The notes below the pieces were generated by a model that made no database searches, was not told the origin of the DNA, and saw only the letters and a list, made by a program, of their open reading frames with translations. Below, piece by piece: positions 42,757 to 51,114 of a DNA stretch of 64,000 bases (its first letter is position 1; each line of letters starts with the position of its first letter). A program made the translations under genes and the position numbers. The stretch lies in contig CALGAR010000081.1 of assembly GCA_937959285.1 (NCBI GenBank), positions 6,560 to 70,559 of the forward strand, written 5' to 3'. This DNA is from an uncultured Bryobacterales bacterium. GTDB lineage: Bacteria; Acidobacteriota; Terriglobia; Bryobacterales; Bryobacteraceae.

Positions 42757-43869
42757 TTACAGGACGGCCTCGAGTTCCTTCCATGAACGGTTCTGCGACT
42801 CGGCTACCGCCGGATAGGTCACTTGCCCCTGGTAGGTGTTCACACCCTCGCGAAGCGCAGGGTTCTCCTCGCACGCGCGTGCAAATCCCTTGTTGGCGAG
42901 TTCCAGCACATATGGGAACGTGGCGTTCGTCAAGCCAAGCGTCGATGTGTGCGGAACAGCAGCCGGCATGTTCGATACGCAGTAGTGAAGGACTCCGTCG
43001 ACGAAGTAGATCGGATCGGTGTGAGTCGTTGGACGGGAAGTCTCAAAGCAGCCGCCCTGGTCAATCGCGACGTCCACCATCACTGCGCCGCGCTTCATCA
43101 GCGAAATCATATCCCGGCGAACTACTTTGGGAGCGGAAGCGCCAGGAATCAGGACTGCTCCGATGACGAGATCGGCTTGCCGCACGGAGTCGCGAACGGC
43201 AAACGTGTTCGACGCGAGAGTGGTCACTTGACCGTTATAGATGTCCTCCAGCTCGCGCAGGCGATTCAGGTTGCGGTCGATGATCGTCACATTCGCACCG
43301 AGGCCAAGGGCGACCTTCGCCGCATTATGCCCGACAACGCCCCCGCCCAGGATGACGACATTCGCCGGACGGACCCCTGGTATGCCTCCCAAGAGAATGC
43401 CCCGCCCTCCATTCGGCGCTTCCAGATACTGAGCGCCGACCTGCACAGCCATCTTCCCCGCGACTTCACTCATCGGTGTCAGCAGCGGCAACGAATTGTC
43501 GGCTTCGCGAATGGTTTCATACGCAATCGACGTCACCCTGCGATCGAGGAGCACCTGGGTCAGCTCTGGCAGCGGAGCAAGATGCAAATAGGTGAAGAGA
43601 ATGAGACCTGGCCGGAGGTGCGCGTATTCGGACGGCTGAGGCTCTTTCACTTTCACGATCATGTCGGAGGCGGACCACACCTCATTGGGAGTGGCGGAAA
43701 TATGCGCTCCGGCCTCCATGTATTCCTCGTCCGGAATCGAGCTGCCCGTGCCAGCCCGCGTCTGGACGATAACCTCATGCCCCGCTTCCACTAATGCGCT
43801 GACACCGCTCGGAACCAGCCCGACGCGCGTTTCATTATCCTTTACTTCCCTGGGGACGCCGATAATCAT
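42757..43869 (-). CDS. ald: Alanine dehydrogenase
   Basis: A 370-residue NAD-dependent L-alanine dehydrogenase that interconverts alanine and pyruvate plus ammonia. N-terminal signatures MIIGVPREVKDNETRVGL and the catalytic KVKEP motif (about 73-77) are present. The Rossmann motif GGGVVGHNAAKVALG (about 174-188) and the DVAIDQGGCFETSRPT stretch are typical. Length and motifs match the family exactly. Its start overlaps the upstream peptidoglycan-binding gene (ATGA). Confidence 0.97.
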   Translation of the reverse strand: MIIGVPREVKDNETRVGLVPSGVSALVEAGHEVIVQTRAGTGSSIPDEEYMEAGAHISATPNEVWSASDMIVKVKEPQPSEYAHLRPGLILFTYLHLAPLPELTQVLLDRRVTSIAYETIREADNSLPLLTPMSEVAGKMAVQVGAQYLEAPNGGRGILLGGIPGVRPANVVILGGGVVGHNAAKVALGLGANVTIIDRNLNRLRELEDIYNGQVTTLASNTFAVRDSVRQADLVIGAVLIPGASAPKVVRRDMISLMKRGAVMVDVAIDQGGCFETSRPTTHTDPIYFVDGVLHYCVSNMPAAVPHTSTLGLTNATFPYVLELANKGFARACEENPALREGVNTYQGQVTYPAVAESQNRSWKELEAVL

Positions 43870-44369
43870 GGTTCTTGTTGCTCAGTCTTCGTCTGACCTG
43901 GCACGTCTCGCTTCGGTCCAAGTCCCAAATAAATCAGCGACAGCGCTGTAATTTTGCCGTTCGCCACCAGATCCTGGTCTTCCTGGAAACGGCGCATCGC
44001 TTCGACGGACTCCGGCCCCCAAATGCCATTGGGCTCGCCGTTGAAGTACCCCTTCTCCGCTAGCGCCTGCTGAATCTCCTTGTAACGCTCTCTTGTAGGC
44101 TCCTGCTGAGCTGGCGGTTCTCCTCGGACCGTCTTCGTTGGACTTGTGCTCCGTGTTTGGCTTGTGCTCCGTCGCGCCGATACAGCGGATTTTTTCCCAC
44201 TCGAAGGCGCTTTTACGGATTTCTTCTTCGAGGAGGACTTCCCAGAGGAGACGGTCGATGAGGAGCGCTTGCCAGCCGCTTCCGCCTGGGGCAGAAGGGC
44301 TGTGACCGAAAACAAAACTGTTGTCCCGATAAGCAGGATCAGAGAGAAGCTGTGTGCAAGTCCTACCAC
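43866..44369 (-). CDS. Exported peptidoglycan-binding-domain protein
   Basis: A 167-residue exported protein. A GTG start at 44369 behind a strong GAGGGAAAGG site gives a clean signal peptide ending near AEAAG. A Ser/Lys/Arg/Thr-rich low-complexity linker (about 35-95) follows, then a single PG_binding_1-type three-helix domain (about 105-155) with the GYFNGEPNGIWGPES motif. It probably binds murein and positions a partner at the wall; no catalytic domain is present. Longer in-frame starts up to 44555 would run back through a terminator hairpin and into the htrA coding region. It is encoded between htrA and ald and overlaps ald by four bases. Confidence 0.78.
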   Translation of the reverse strand: MVGLAHSFSLILLIGTTVLFSVTALLPQAEAAGKRSSSTVSSGKSSSKKKSVKAPSSGKKSAVSARRSTSQTRSTSPTKTVRGEPPAQQEPTRERYKEIQQALAEKGYFNGEPNGIWGPESVEAMRRFQEDQDLVANGKITALSLIYLGLGPKRDVPGQTKTEQQEP

Positions 44370-44390
44370 GCTTACCTTTCCCTCTATCAA

Positions 44391-44420
44391 GAGAAAAGGC
44401 GGGTCCTTCAGCGACCCGCC
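44391..44420 (-). terminator. Intrinsic terminator or attenuator after htrA
   Basis: On the minus strand an 8-bp perfect GC-rich stem (GGCGGGTC/GACCCGCC, 7-base loop) is followed at once by TTTTCTC. It lies 22 bases after the htrA stop and only about 21 bases before the GTG of the next gene in the same direction, leaving almost no room for a separate promoter. Confidence 0.75.
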
Positions 44421-44442
44421 TTCCGTCGCTTCCTTTTTTTCT

Positions 44443-46029
44443 CTAACGCGTCGGGAGTGTTCCACCGAGGTAGATGCCCACCCAGCTGTCTTCCGGCGTA
44501 CCGCGGCGGCCGCCGAGCGGATTTTGCCGCATGACGCGGAACGCCACCGCATCACCTGGCTTCAGCGTGCTCTGGATCCGCCTGACGTCATCAACAGAGG
44601 CTACCGGTTGACGGTTGATGGAGACGAGAATATCGCGCTCGCGAACTCCAATCGATTCCGCAAACGAGTCCTCTTCAACGCTGGTGACGAGGACACCGTT
44701 CTCCTTGAACCCAAGGTTCTCGCGATCGGTTTCGGTCAGACTGCGGATGCCAATACCGAAGCGTGACTGCGTCACCTCAGGCTTTCCAGGCTCTGCGGTC
44801 TCTTCTTCTACAAAGCCCAGCCGGGGATTCAGTTTGTGGACCTCCGCACGATCGCCGATGATGACTTTCCTCTCCATTGTCTTGCCATCCCGATCGATCG
44901 TGATCGTCACTTCGCTCCCGATGGGCATGTCGGACACGCGGTTCACAAGATCGTCGCCGTCTTTGATGGGTACGCCGTTCAGCGCCAGCAGCACGTCCTC
45001 GCGCTTCAGGCCGCCCTTCTCTGCCGGTCCGCCGGGCGTAACCTCGTCGACAATCACACCGTTCTTCAATCCGAGCGCCTTCAGGACTTCGGGCTTGATG
45101 TTGTTATTGAAAGTGATGCCGATCGAGCCCCGCGTCACCCGGCCATGCTGGATAATCTGGTTGTAGACCTTCACCGCGGTGTTGACCGGCAAGGCAAATC
45201 CGATTCCCTGGTAGCCGCCGCTCTGCGTAGCGATCATCGTGTTCACACCGATGACCTCGCCGTTGATATTGACCAGCGGGCCGCCGCTGTTTCCAGGATT
45301 GATCGCGGCGTCCGTCTGAATGAACCGCTGGAACTGGTGCGGACCGACATCGCGGCCCGTAGCGCTCACGATGCCAGCCGTCACGGTGGTTTCAAGGCCA
45401 AACGGAGAGCCGATAGCGACAGCCCAATCTCCGACCTGCACGGAGTCGGAGTTCCCGATCTTGGCGACCGGCAGCGGATGGCCGACGTCAATCTTCAGGA
45501 CGGCGAGATCGGTTTCGTAGTCCGATCCGATCAAACGGGCAGGATGTTCCGTCCGATTTCCCCGCAGGCGTACCTTAATATGATCCGCCTTCTCGACAAC
45601 GTGATAGTTCGTGATGATGTACCCATTCTTATCCACGATGAAGCCAGACCCGGTGCCTTCCCGGCGGAAGGGGCGCTGCTGAAGATCTGGCACGGGGCCG
45701 CGGAAGAAGCGCCTGAAAAGATCCAGGCCGTCCTCGTCTTCGTCACTCTCCGGGGGGCGGTTTCGGCGCGTCGACGACTTCGGCGTGTAGTCGGTGCTGA
45801 TGAAGACGACGGTGGGCTCCATCATCTTCGCCAACTTTGTGAACTCGTTGGAAAGCTTAACCGGACTCGGAATCGTGAGCGGTGTTGCATCGGGAGCGAC
45901 CGTCTGCCCTTTGGCCGCGTTGACGCCGGAGTTCATAAGCGTGCCTATCAAGATCCCGATGGAGAGCGTGAACAGCAACAACGTTAGAGAGAGCAGCTTT
46001 TGGCCGCGCAGTGTGGTGAGAAATCGCAT
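44443..46029 (-). CDS. degP: Do/DegP-family periplasmic serine protease HtrA
   Basis: A 528-residue envelope protease and chaperone. The N-terminal membrane segment (about 10-34) may be an anchor or signal. The trypsin-like domain has catalytic His143 (NYHVV), Asp174 (DLAVLK) and Ser248 (GNSGGP). Two PDZ domains follow (about 290-380 and 425-525). An acidic Asp/Glu segment (about 94-100) precedes the protease domain. HtrA degrades or refolds misfolded envelope proteins. The gene has its own promoter with a palindrome, and a terminator hairpin follows the stop. Confidence 0.95.
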   Translation of the reverse strand: MRFLTTLRGQKLLSLTLLLFTLSIGILIGTLMNSGVNAAKGQTVAPDATPLTIPSPVKLSNEFTKLAKMMEPTVVFISTDYTPKSSTRRNRPPESDEDEDGLDLFRRFFRGPVPDLQQRPFRREGTGSGFIVDKNGYIITNYHVVEKADHIKVRLRGNRTEHPARLIGSDYETDLAVLKIDVGHPLPVAKIGNSDSVQVGDWAVAIGSPFGLETTVTAGIVSATGRDVGPHQFQRFIQTDAAINPGNSGGPLVNINGEVIGVNTMIATQSGGYQGIGFALPVNTAVKVYNQIIQHGRVTRGSIGITFNNNIKPEVLKALGLKNGVIVDEVTPGGPAEKGGLKREDVLLALNGVPIKDGDDLVNRVSDMPIGSEVTITIDRDGKTMERKVIIGDRAEVHKLNPRLGFVEEETAEPGKPEVTQSRFGIGIRSLTETDRENLGFKENGVLVTSVEEDSFAESIGVRERDILVSINRQPVASVDDVRRIQSTLKPGDAVAFRVMRQNPLGGRRGTPEDSWVGIYLGGTLPTR

Positions 46030-46069
46030 GGGATTCCTAATTCCTCCCCGGTTGGGTACCTAACCAGCT

Positions 46070-46092
46070 ATTATACGGCCCCTTTGGGCCGT
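46070..46092 (-). promoter_or_regulatory. htrA promoter with a palindrome in the spacer
   Basis: On the minus strand a consensus TATAAT (46070-46075) lies about 40 bases before the htrA ATG. Immediately upstream, in the spacer, is a perfect inverted repeat ACGGCCC-N4-GGGCCGT (46075-46092). A hairpin in that place with no T-run is better read as an operator than as the terminator of the upstream EamA gene. Confidence 0.5.
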
Positions 46093-46122
46093 TGCGACTC
46101 GACGCTACGGACTCAGAGGGAG

Positions 46123-47013
46123 CTATTTCGATGGATGTTTGCGGTAGCCTGCCCGTTTCAATTGAGCAAGTACAATGCCACTCAAAATGAAAACGGCTCC
46201 GGTCAGCATCTCCGCGGAGAAGGATTCTTTCCCCGTGATGACAGATGTGACGCCGGCGAATACAGGTTCGAGCGCAAAGATTAAAGCTGCTCGTGTTGCG
46301 GTCGTTCGAGCTTGCGCCCACGTTTGCAGCATGAATGCCAGCGCCGTGGCAATCAGACTGGTAACCGCCAGAGCAACGAGTAATTTCGCACTCCATACGA
46401 ATTTCGGCGTCTCCACCCACCAGCAGAGCATCCCCGCGCCGGCAGCAACAGTCGCCACTTGCACAACCGCCAGGCTTTCCAGCCGGATCAGCCGTGCGTA
46501 GTGCTCGAGCACCAGCATGTGAGCTGCGAAGGCGACTGCACAGCCAATGGTAAGCAGATCCCCCAGCCCGATTCGCAATTGCCAGCCGGGTGAGGTCATC
46601 AAGGCCATGCCCGCTGTTGCCAGCGCCACCCCGAGCAGCTCAAAAGGATGAAGCTCTTTCCGATAGACGAGCGAGCCGAGCAAAGGTACCAGGACAATGT
46701 AAAGCCCTGTCAGGAAGGCAGACTTGGACGGCGTTGTCAGACGCAGGCCGGCAGTCTGAAGGAAGTAGCCGGCGAAGAGCCAGAAGCCGGCCGACGCGCC
46801 CGCGATCCACTCGCTGCGAGCCTTGATAATAGGACCGCGCCTCCGAAACAGCAGCCATAGCGCCAGCGTCCCGAATCCGAATCGCACGGCCAGGAACAGG
46901 AGCGTCGACGCATCGTCGAGCGCGTTCTTGACTAGAACAAACGTACTGCCCCAGGCAAGGGCGATCCCCGCCAGCGCAACCTCCGCGCGCCAGTCTGCCC
47001 CGGCACGGCTCAT
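46123..47013 (-). CDS. EamA/DMT-superfamily transporter (peptidase-linked copy)
   Basis: A 296-residue inner-membrane protein with about ten hydrophobic segments arranged as two EamA repeats. The first repeat starts with ALAWGSTFVLVKNAL. Typical roles are export of amino acids, nucleotides or other metabolites. Its ATG overlaps the stop of the M20 peptidase gene (ATGA), so it is coupled to that enzyme and could move its product or substrate. The two EamA proteins in this window are only distantly alike by eye. Confidence 0.9.
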   Translation of the reverse strand: MSRAGADWRAEVALAGIALAWGSTFVLVKNALDDASTLLFLAVRFGFGTLALWLLFRRRGPIIKARSEWIAGASAGFWLFAGYFLQTAGLRLTTPSKSAFLTGLYIVLVPLLGSLVYRKELHPFELLGVALATAGMALMTSPGWQLRIGLGDLLTIGCAVAFAAHMLVLEHYARLIRLESLAVVQVATVAAGAGMLCWWVETPKFVWSAKLLVALAVTSLIATALAFMLQTWAQARTTATRAALIFALEPVFAGVTSVITGKESFSAEMLTGAVFILSGIVLAQLKRAGYRKHPSK

Positions 47014-48269
47014 CCACCGCTCTTGCTAAAGCTCCGAAGCAGGAGGCACAAGGTGAGAAAGACTCGCCGGAGGCCCAGCTCCCTTCCCTCAGGATGGAAC
47101 CACTCACCGGGTGTATGAGCTCCACCGCCACTTCCGCCTGCGCCAATGGAAATCGCCGGGAGCCCCATCGAAAGCGGAATGTTGGCGTCGGTGGATGCGC
47201 AGTCAAGGTGAGACCGAATACCAAGGTAGTTATCTACCGCACGGATGAAGGTGAGGATGGGAGCATCCTCCGCCAGGCGTCCTCCCGGGCGCGATCCGAT
47301 CTCACGAATCCTTCCGGTCACCCTTCCGCCCGTCGACCGTTCGTTCTCCACCTCGAGGGCCCGCCCTACTGCGCTTGTGAGAAGCAACGTCAGTTCGTCG
47401 ATGCGTTCGGCCCGCTCGCTCCGGATATCGACCTTGGCGCGTGCAAGCGTCGGGATGGAATTGATGCTCGAGCCGCCTTCGATGATCCCGAAATTAAACG
47501 ACGACCTGGGGGAACTGCTGAAGCTGGCGCCATTTTCAGCGAACAGAGCGATCGCCCTGCTCAGCGCGTGAACCGGGTTCCCAACGCCGTAGTCGCTCCA
47601 GCTATGCCCTCCCGGACCTGTGAAGATTAACTCAAAGCGGCGGCTGGCAAGCGCCTCACTGGTGATGTGATCCGTTGTCGGTCCGTCAAGGACGACGAAA
47701 GACTTGATCTTCGGGGCCAGCGCCGACTGCCTGCACAGGAAGCGCATCCCGCTCAAGTTGCCTTCCCCCTCCTCTCCGACGTTGGCTACCAGCAGCAAGC
47801 CTGCATCCAAGCCTTCGAGACAGGAGTGGGTTTTCACAAGACGTGCAATGGCAAGTAGAGCGGCAAGACCTGCGCCATTGTCGCTGACTCCCGGCCCACA
47901 GAAGCGGCCGTCCGGCTCAACGCGAATGTCCTCCGGGACGCGCGGGGCAAGGACCGTATCGAGGTGGGCGGTGAGGGCAACGAAGGGACCATCTTTCGGC
48001 CCGGTCAACGGTGCGACGACATTGCCGGCGCGGTCGATCTTCGCGTCGCAGCCAAGCGCCCGAAGCTGGGCAACCATCCATTCCGCGCGCTTTTGCTCCA
48101 GAAACGTCGGTGCAGGCACCCGGCACACCTCCAGGTGCTGCTCATCGATCCAGCGCTTCTCTCGCGCAAAAAACTGGAGGGCTTCCCGAATCCCCTCTGT
48201 CTCCGCCAGTTCAGCGACGGATTTCACCCCCGCTACAGCCAAACTGTTCATTGGGGGCAAGACAGCCAT
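47010..48269 (-). CDS. M20-family metallopeptidase/amidohydrolase
   Basis: A 419-residue di-zinc hydrolase of the M20/M25/M40 clan, cytosolic, with no signal peptide. Metal-site motifs are ALTAHLDTV (about 98-106, H-x-D) with its Asp partner, SDNGAGLAALL (about 129-139) and ANVGEEGEGN (about 162-171). The dimerisation domain contains GPGGHSWSDYG, and the last ligand His lies in GGGAHTPGE. The group includes tripeptidases and N-acyl-amino-acid hydrolases. It is translationally coupled to an EamA transporter. It may be the hydrolase needed for the racemisation pathway proposed for the 22-24 kb operon, but that is speculative. Confidence 0.88.
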   Translation of the reverse strand: MAVLPPMNSLAVAGVKSVAELAETEGIREALQFFAREKRWIDEQHLEVCRVPAPTFLEQKRAEWMVAQLRALGCDAKIDRAGNVVAPLTGPKDGPFVALTAHLDTVLAPRVPEDIRVEPDGRFCGPGVSDNGAGLAALLAIARLVKTHSCLEGLDAGLLLVANVGEEGEGNLSGMRFLCRQSALAPKIKSFVVLDGPTTDHITSEALASRRFELIFTGPGGHSWSDYGVGNPVHALSRAIALFAENGASFSSSPRSSFNFGIIEGGSSINSIPTLARAKVDIRSERAERIDELTLLLTSAVGRALEVENERSTGGRVTGRIREIGSRPGGRLAEDAPILTFIRAVDNYLGIRSHLDCASTDANIPLSMGLPAISIGAGGSGGGAHTPGEWFHPEGRELGLRRVFLTLCLLLRSFSKSGG

Positions 48270-48308
48270 TCGTTCCAGTCTACCGCGCGCGGGATGCCGC
48301 CAAATGTC

Positions 48309-50243
48309 CTACGCCTCAAGAACCGCTGCAAGTTCCTCCCATTCCGCCGTAAGACGCTCCACTTCTTCCCGCTTGCGCTGAATACTCTCGGTCACCCGTT
48401 GTGTCTCCTCCACGCTGACAAACACGGCCAGTTTCTCTTCCTCAGAGGCGATTTCGGCTTCGAGACGAGAAACCAGGTCCTCGATTTCCGCGCAGCGGTC
48501 TTGCATCTGCTTCAGCTTGATGGGGTTGAGACGCTTTTTCGGAGCTGGCGCAACCGTTTCCTCCCGCGTCTTTGCCTCGCCATTGGCGGATGCAGCGCCC
48601 GCCTGTGCTTCGCTGACCGCAACCGTCGGAGCTGCCGCGCCTCCGTTTTTGCGCCACAGGTAGTCTTCGTAGTTGCCGGGGTAGATGTTCACCTTACCGT
48701 CGGCAACTTCAAACACGCGAGTCGGAACACGATCAAGGAAGTACCGATCGTGAGATACGAAGACAACGGTCCCGGTAAACTCCATCAGCGCGTTCAGCAA
48801 TACATCCTTCGCACGAAGGTCGAGGTGGTTGGTGGGCTCGTCCAGAAGTAGGAAGTTCGATGGACGCATCAGCATGCGTGCAAGCGCGTAGCGGTTCCGC
48901 TCGCCGCCCGATAAAACGCCGATGCGTTTGAAGACATCATCTTCGGAGAACAGAAAGCAGCCGAGGATGGTGCGCAGTTCGGTTTGCGTCGCGCGGGGCG
49001 CGACTTCCGCGAGATCGTCAATCAGCGTAGCGTCCGGATTCAATTCCTTGTACTGGTCCTGGGCAAAATAGTCCACCTCGACGTTATGCCCGAGCGTGTA
49101 CTGGCCGGACGTAAGGGGTTCGGCGCCGGACAGAAGCTTGATGAGAGTCGACTTTCCCGCGCCATTGACTCCGACGAGCGCGACACGGTCCCCGCGTTCG
49201 ATCACAAAGTTCACGTCGCTGAGGACCTGCTTGTCGCCATAGCTCTTCGAGACGCCGCGGAATTCAGCCACAATCCGCCCGCTCGCCTTCGGCTGGGGAA
49301 AGGAAAAGTGGATCGTCTTCTCCTCCGGCGGAATCTCAATCCGCTGAATTCTTTCCAGCTCTTTGATCCGGCTTTGGACTTGCTTGGCCTTGGTTGCCTT
49401 ATACCGGAAGCGGTTAATAAATGCTTCGAGCTGCTGGATTCGCTCCTGCTGGTTCTTGTAGGCGGCTTCGAGCTGTGCTTTCCTTTCTGCCTTCTGCTGA
49501 AGGTATTTTTCGTAGTTGCCCGGGTAGAAAAAGACGCCCTTATTCCAGATTTCGACGATGCGCGAAACGGTGACGTCCAGGAAGTATCGATCGTGTGAAA
49601 TGAGTACGAAGGCGTACGGGTAATCGGAGAGGTAAGTCTCGAGCCAGTTGCGGGCTTCCAGGTCCAAATGATTGGTCGGCTCGTCGAGCAGGAGCAGGTT
49701 CGGCTTTTGCAGAAGCAGTTTCGCGAGCGCAATGCGCATCTGCCAGCCGCCCGAGAACTCCTCGGTCCGGCGCGTCCAGTCCTCCTTGGGAAAACCGAGG
49801 CCGGCAAGCACCGTCCCGACTTGGGCTTCAAGAGCATACCCGTCGCGAGCACGGAACTCGGTGTCGATTCGATGGAGCCGGTCCGCGACCGCTGCGTATT
49901 CGGCGCTTGCGGGATCAAGTTCGGACAGGCGGCGCGTGAGCTCCTCGGCCTCGCGCTCCATGTCCTTCAGGCTGGCGAAGACGGAAAGACATTCCGCAAA
50001 AACCGTCCTTCCCGAAAGGCTTAATCCGTCCTGCGGCAGGTAGCCCGCGGAGATTCCCTTAGTGACGTTGATCGTTCCGTAATCGAGCGTTTCAATGCCG
50101 GCGAGAATCTTGAGAAGAGTCGACTTCCCTGTGCCGTTTGCGCCAACCAGGCCAACGCGATCCTTGGGGGTGATCAGCCAGTCGAGATTCTCAAAAAGCA
50201 GTTTGGGACCGAACCGTTTGCCGGCCGCGGAGAGTTGGATCAT
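48309..50243 (-). CDS. ABC-F family ATPase
   Basis: A 644-residue protein with two ABC domains and no membrane segments. Walker A motifs are GANGTGKST (about 34-42) and GVNGAGKST in the second half. Signature motifs are EFSGGWQMRIA and VLSGGERNRYA, each followed by a LLLDEPTNHLDL Walker B. The interdomain linker (about 240-320) is charged and helical, the P-site tRNA-interaction motif of ribosome-acting ABC-F proteins. The C-terminal coiled coil (about 570-640) resembles Uup. Role: translation factor; subtype uncertain. Confidence 0.93.
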   Translation of the reverse strand: MIQLSAAGKRFGPKLLFENLDWLITPKDRVGLVGANGTGKSTLLKILAGIETLDYGTINVTKGISAGYLPQDGLSLSGRTVFAECLSVFASLKDMEREAEELTRRLSELDPASAEYAAVADRLHRIDTEFRARDGYALEAQVGTVLAGLGFPKEDWTRRTEEFSGGWQMRIALAKLLLQKPNLLLLDEPTNHLDLEARNWLETYLSDYPYAFVLISHDRYFLDVTVSRIVEIWNKGVFFYPGNYEKYLQQKAERKAQLEAAYKNQQERIQQLEAFINRFRYKATKAKQVQSRIKELERIQRIEIPPEEKTIHFSFPQPKASGRIVAEFRGVSKSYGDKQVLSDVNFVIERGDRVALVGVNGAGKSTLIKLLSGAEPLTSGQYTLGHNVEVDYFAQDQYKELNPDATLIDDLAEVAPRATQTELRTILGCFLFSEDDVFKRIGVLSGGERNRYALARMLMRPSNFLLLDEPTNHLDLRAKDVLLNALMEFTGTVVFVSHDRYFLDRVPTRVFEVADGKVNIYPGNYEDYLWRKNGGAAAPTVAVSEAQAGAASANGEAKTREETVAPAPKKRLNPIKLKQMQDRCAEIEDLVSRLEAEIASEEEKLAVFVSVEETQRVTESIQRKREEVERLTAEWEELAAVLEA

Positions 50244-50346
50244 GGAATTGAGACGCTATCTGACATTATCCCATGCAGACTGAGGGGAAACGCCCGCCGG
50301 GTGGTGGTAACGCGCGGCCAGGGGGGATGCCGAACGAGCTCGTGGC

Positions 50347-51000
50347 CTAACGCCCGCTTGCCTCATCCAGGGCGTCGCCGCCGGATCCGGCCGGGCGCGG
50401 CTTCTGCACTGGCCTCATCTCTGCCAGACTCTGGAGTTCAAACGCGAAGGTATCCGTGGTTAGATCGTGCACCGAGAAACAGGGTTTGGCGACACCGGAA
50501 TCACTGTGGTCCACAGACTTCGCCAGAATGTGGTAGACCTCATGGGCAATCACACGAGCCACAGCTCTCCCGGCTATATTGTGCCGCGTCCATCCTTGAT
50601 ATCGCTGTAACGCTGGCTCGAGCATCTCGGTCAACTTGACACAGTCGACGCGAAAAAAAGGTAAGATCCGGCCGCTCGTAATCTCAGTATGGGCGAGGCT
50701 GCCAGAGGGTGCCGAGGATACGTTTCCGCGGGAAGAGGAATCGCCGAATGCGCAAGAGCCGTCGAACGAGCCCACGATCGCAAGGTCAAAATACTCCCCC
50801 AAGTGGCGCTGGTCGCTCTCCTTCCACTTCAGGTCCACATCCGCTGGAGCCAGCAGGCGGCGAAGCTCTTCTTGCAGGGATCGGAAGGTGAAAGAGTCCA
50901 TGCCGGAGGGTTTCTCGGCGTACAGCGCGAGCGTGCGCGTCTGTGCGTGCGCAGCAGTGGTAAGAATGAAGGCGACCAGAGCCCAGCGAATAGCAGACAT
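50347..51000 (-). CDS. Secreted protein with a zincin-type HEXXH motif
   Basis: A 217-residue exported protein with a signal peptide (1-19). A candidate zinc motif H153-E-V-Y-H157 sits in a helix (VARVIAHEVYHILA), followed by HSDSG and HDLTTD segments that could supply a third ligand. Four cysteines (about 83, 120, 174 and one in the signal region) could give one disulfide. I do not recognise a named peptidase family; the HEXXH helix with downstream His/Asp is zincin-like, and the size suggests a small autonomous peptidase. The -10 at 51035-51040 and a GGAG ribosome site support the start. Confidence 0.65.
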   Translation of the reverse strand: MSAIRWALVAFILTTAAHAQTRTLALYAEKPSGMDSFTFRSLQEELRRLLAPADVDLKWKESDQRHLGEYFDLAIVGSFDGSCAFGDSSSRGNVSSAPSGSLAHTEITSGRILPFFRVDCVKLTEMLEPALQRYQGWTRHNIAGRAVARVIAHEVYHILAKSVDHSDSGVAKPCFSVHDLTTDTFAFELQSLAEMRPVQKPRPAGSGGDALDEASGR

Positions 51001-51034
51001 GGCGCATCTCCACGCGGAGACTCGGACGCTCTAC

Positions 51035-51040
51035 ATTATA
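51035..51040 (-). promoter_or_regulatory. -10 box TATAAT for the HEXXH protein gene
   Basis: On the minus strand TATAAT lies about 34 bases before ATG 51000. The preceding region is AT-rich, but no clear -35 is seen at 16-18 bases. Confidence 0.45.
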
Positions 51041-51062
51041 TACGCCTATATCCTGAGGAGGC

Positions 51063-51083
51063 GGGCCGGATGCGTTCCGGCCC
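51063..51083. other. GC-rich hairpin between the propeller operon and the HEXXH gene
   Basis: Perfect 8-bp stem GGGCCGGA/TCCGGCCC with a 5-base loop, 32 bases past the propeller gene stop. There is no T-run on either side, so it is a weak terminator candidate at best and may protect a transcript end. Confidence 0.4.
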
Positions 51084-51114
51084 TAGCTACGACGTTACAG
51101 TTCTTAAGCAGGGA

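Noticed and set aside
42823..43794. 323-codon plus-strand ORF
   Set aside because: Fully antisense to alanine dehydrogenase, one of the most certain genes in the window.
44398..44440. Plus-strand terminator reading of the hairpin after htrA
   Set aside because: On the plus strand the T-run comes about 12 bases after the stem, too far for an intrinsic terminator. The minus-strand reading has T's directly after the stem.
44836..45987. 383-codon plus-strand ORF
   Set aside because: Antisense to htrA and rich in Arg/His/Asp in the manner of a mirror frame.
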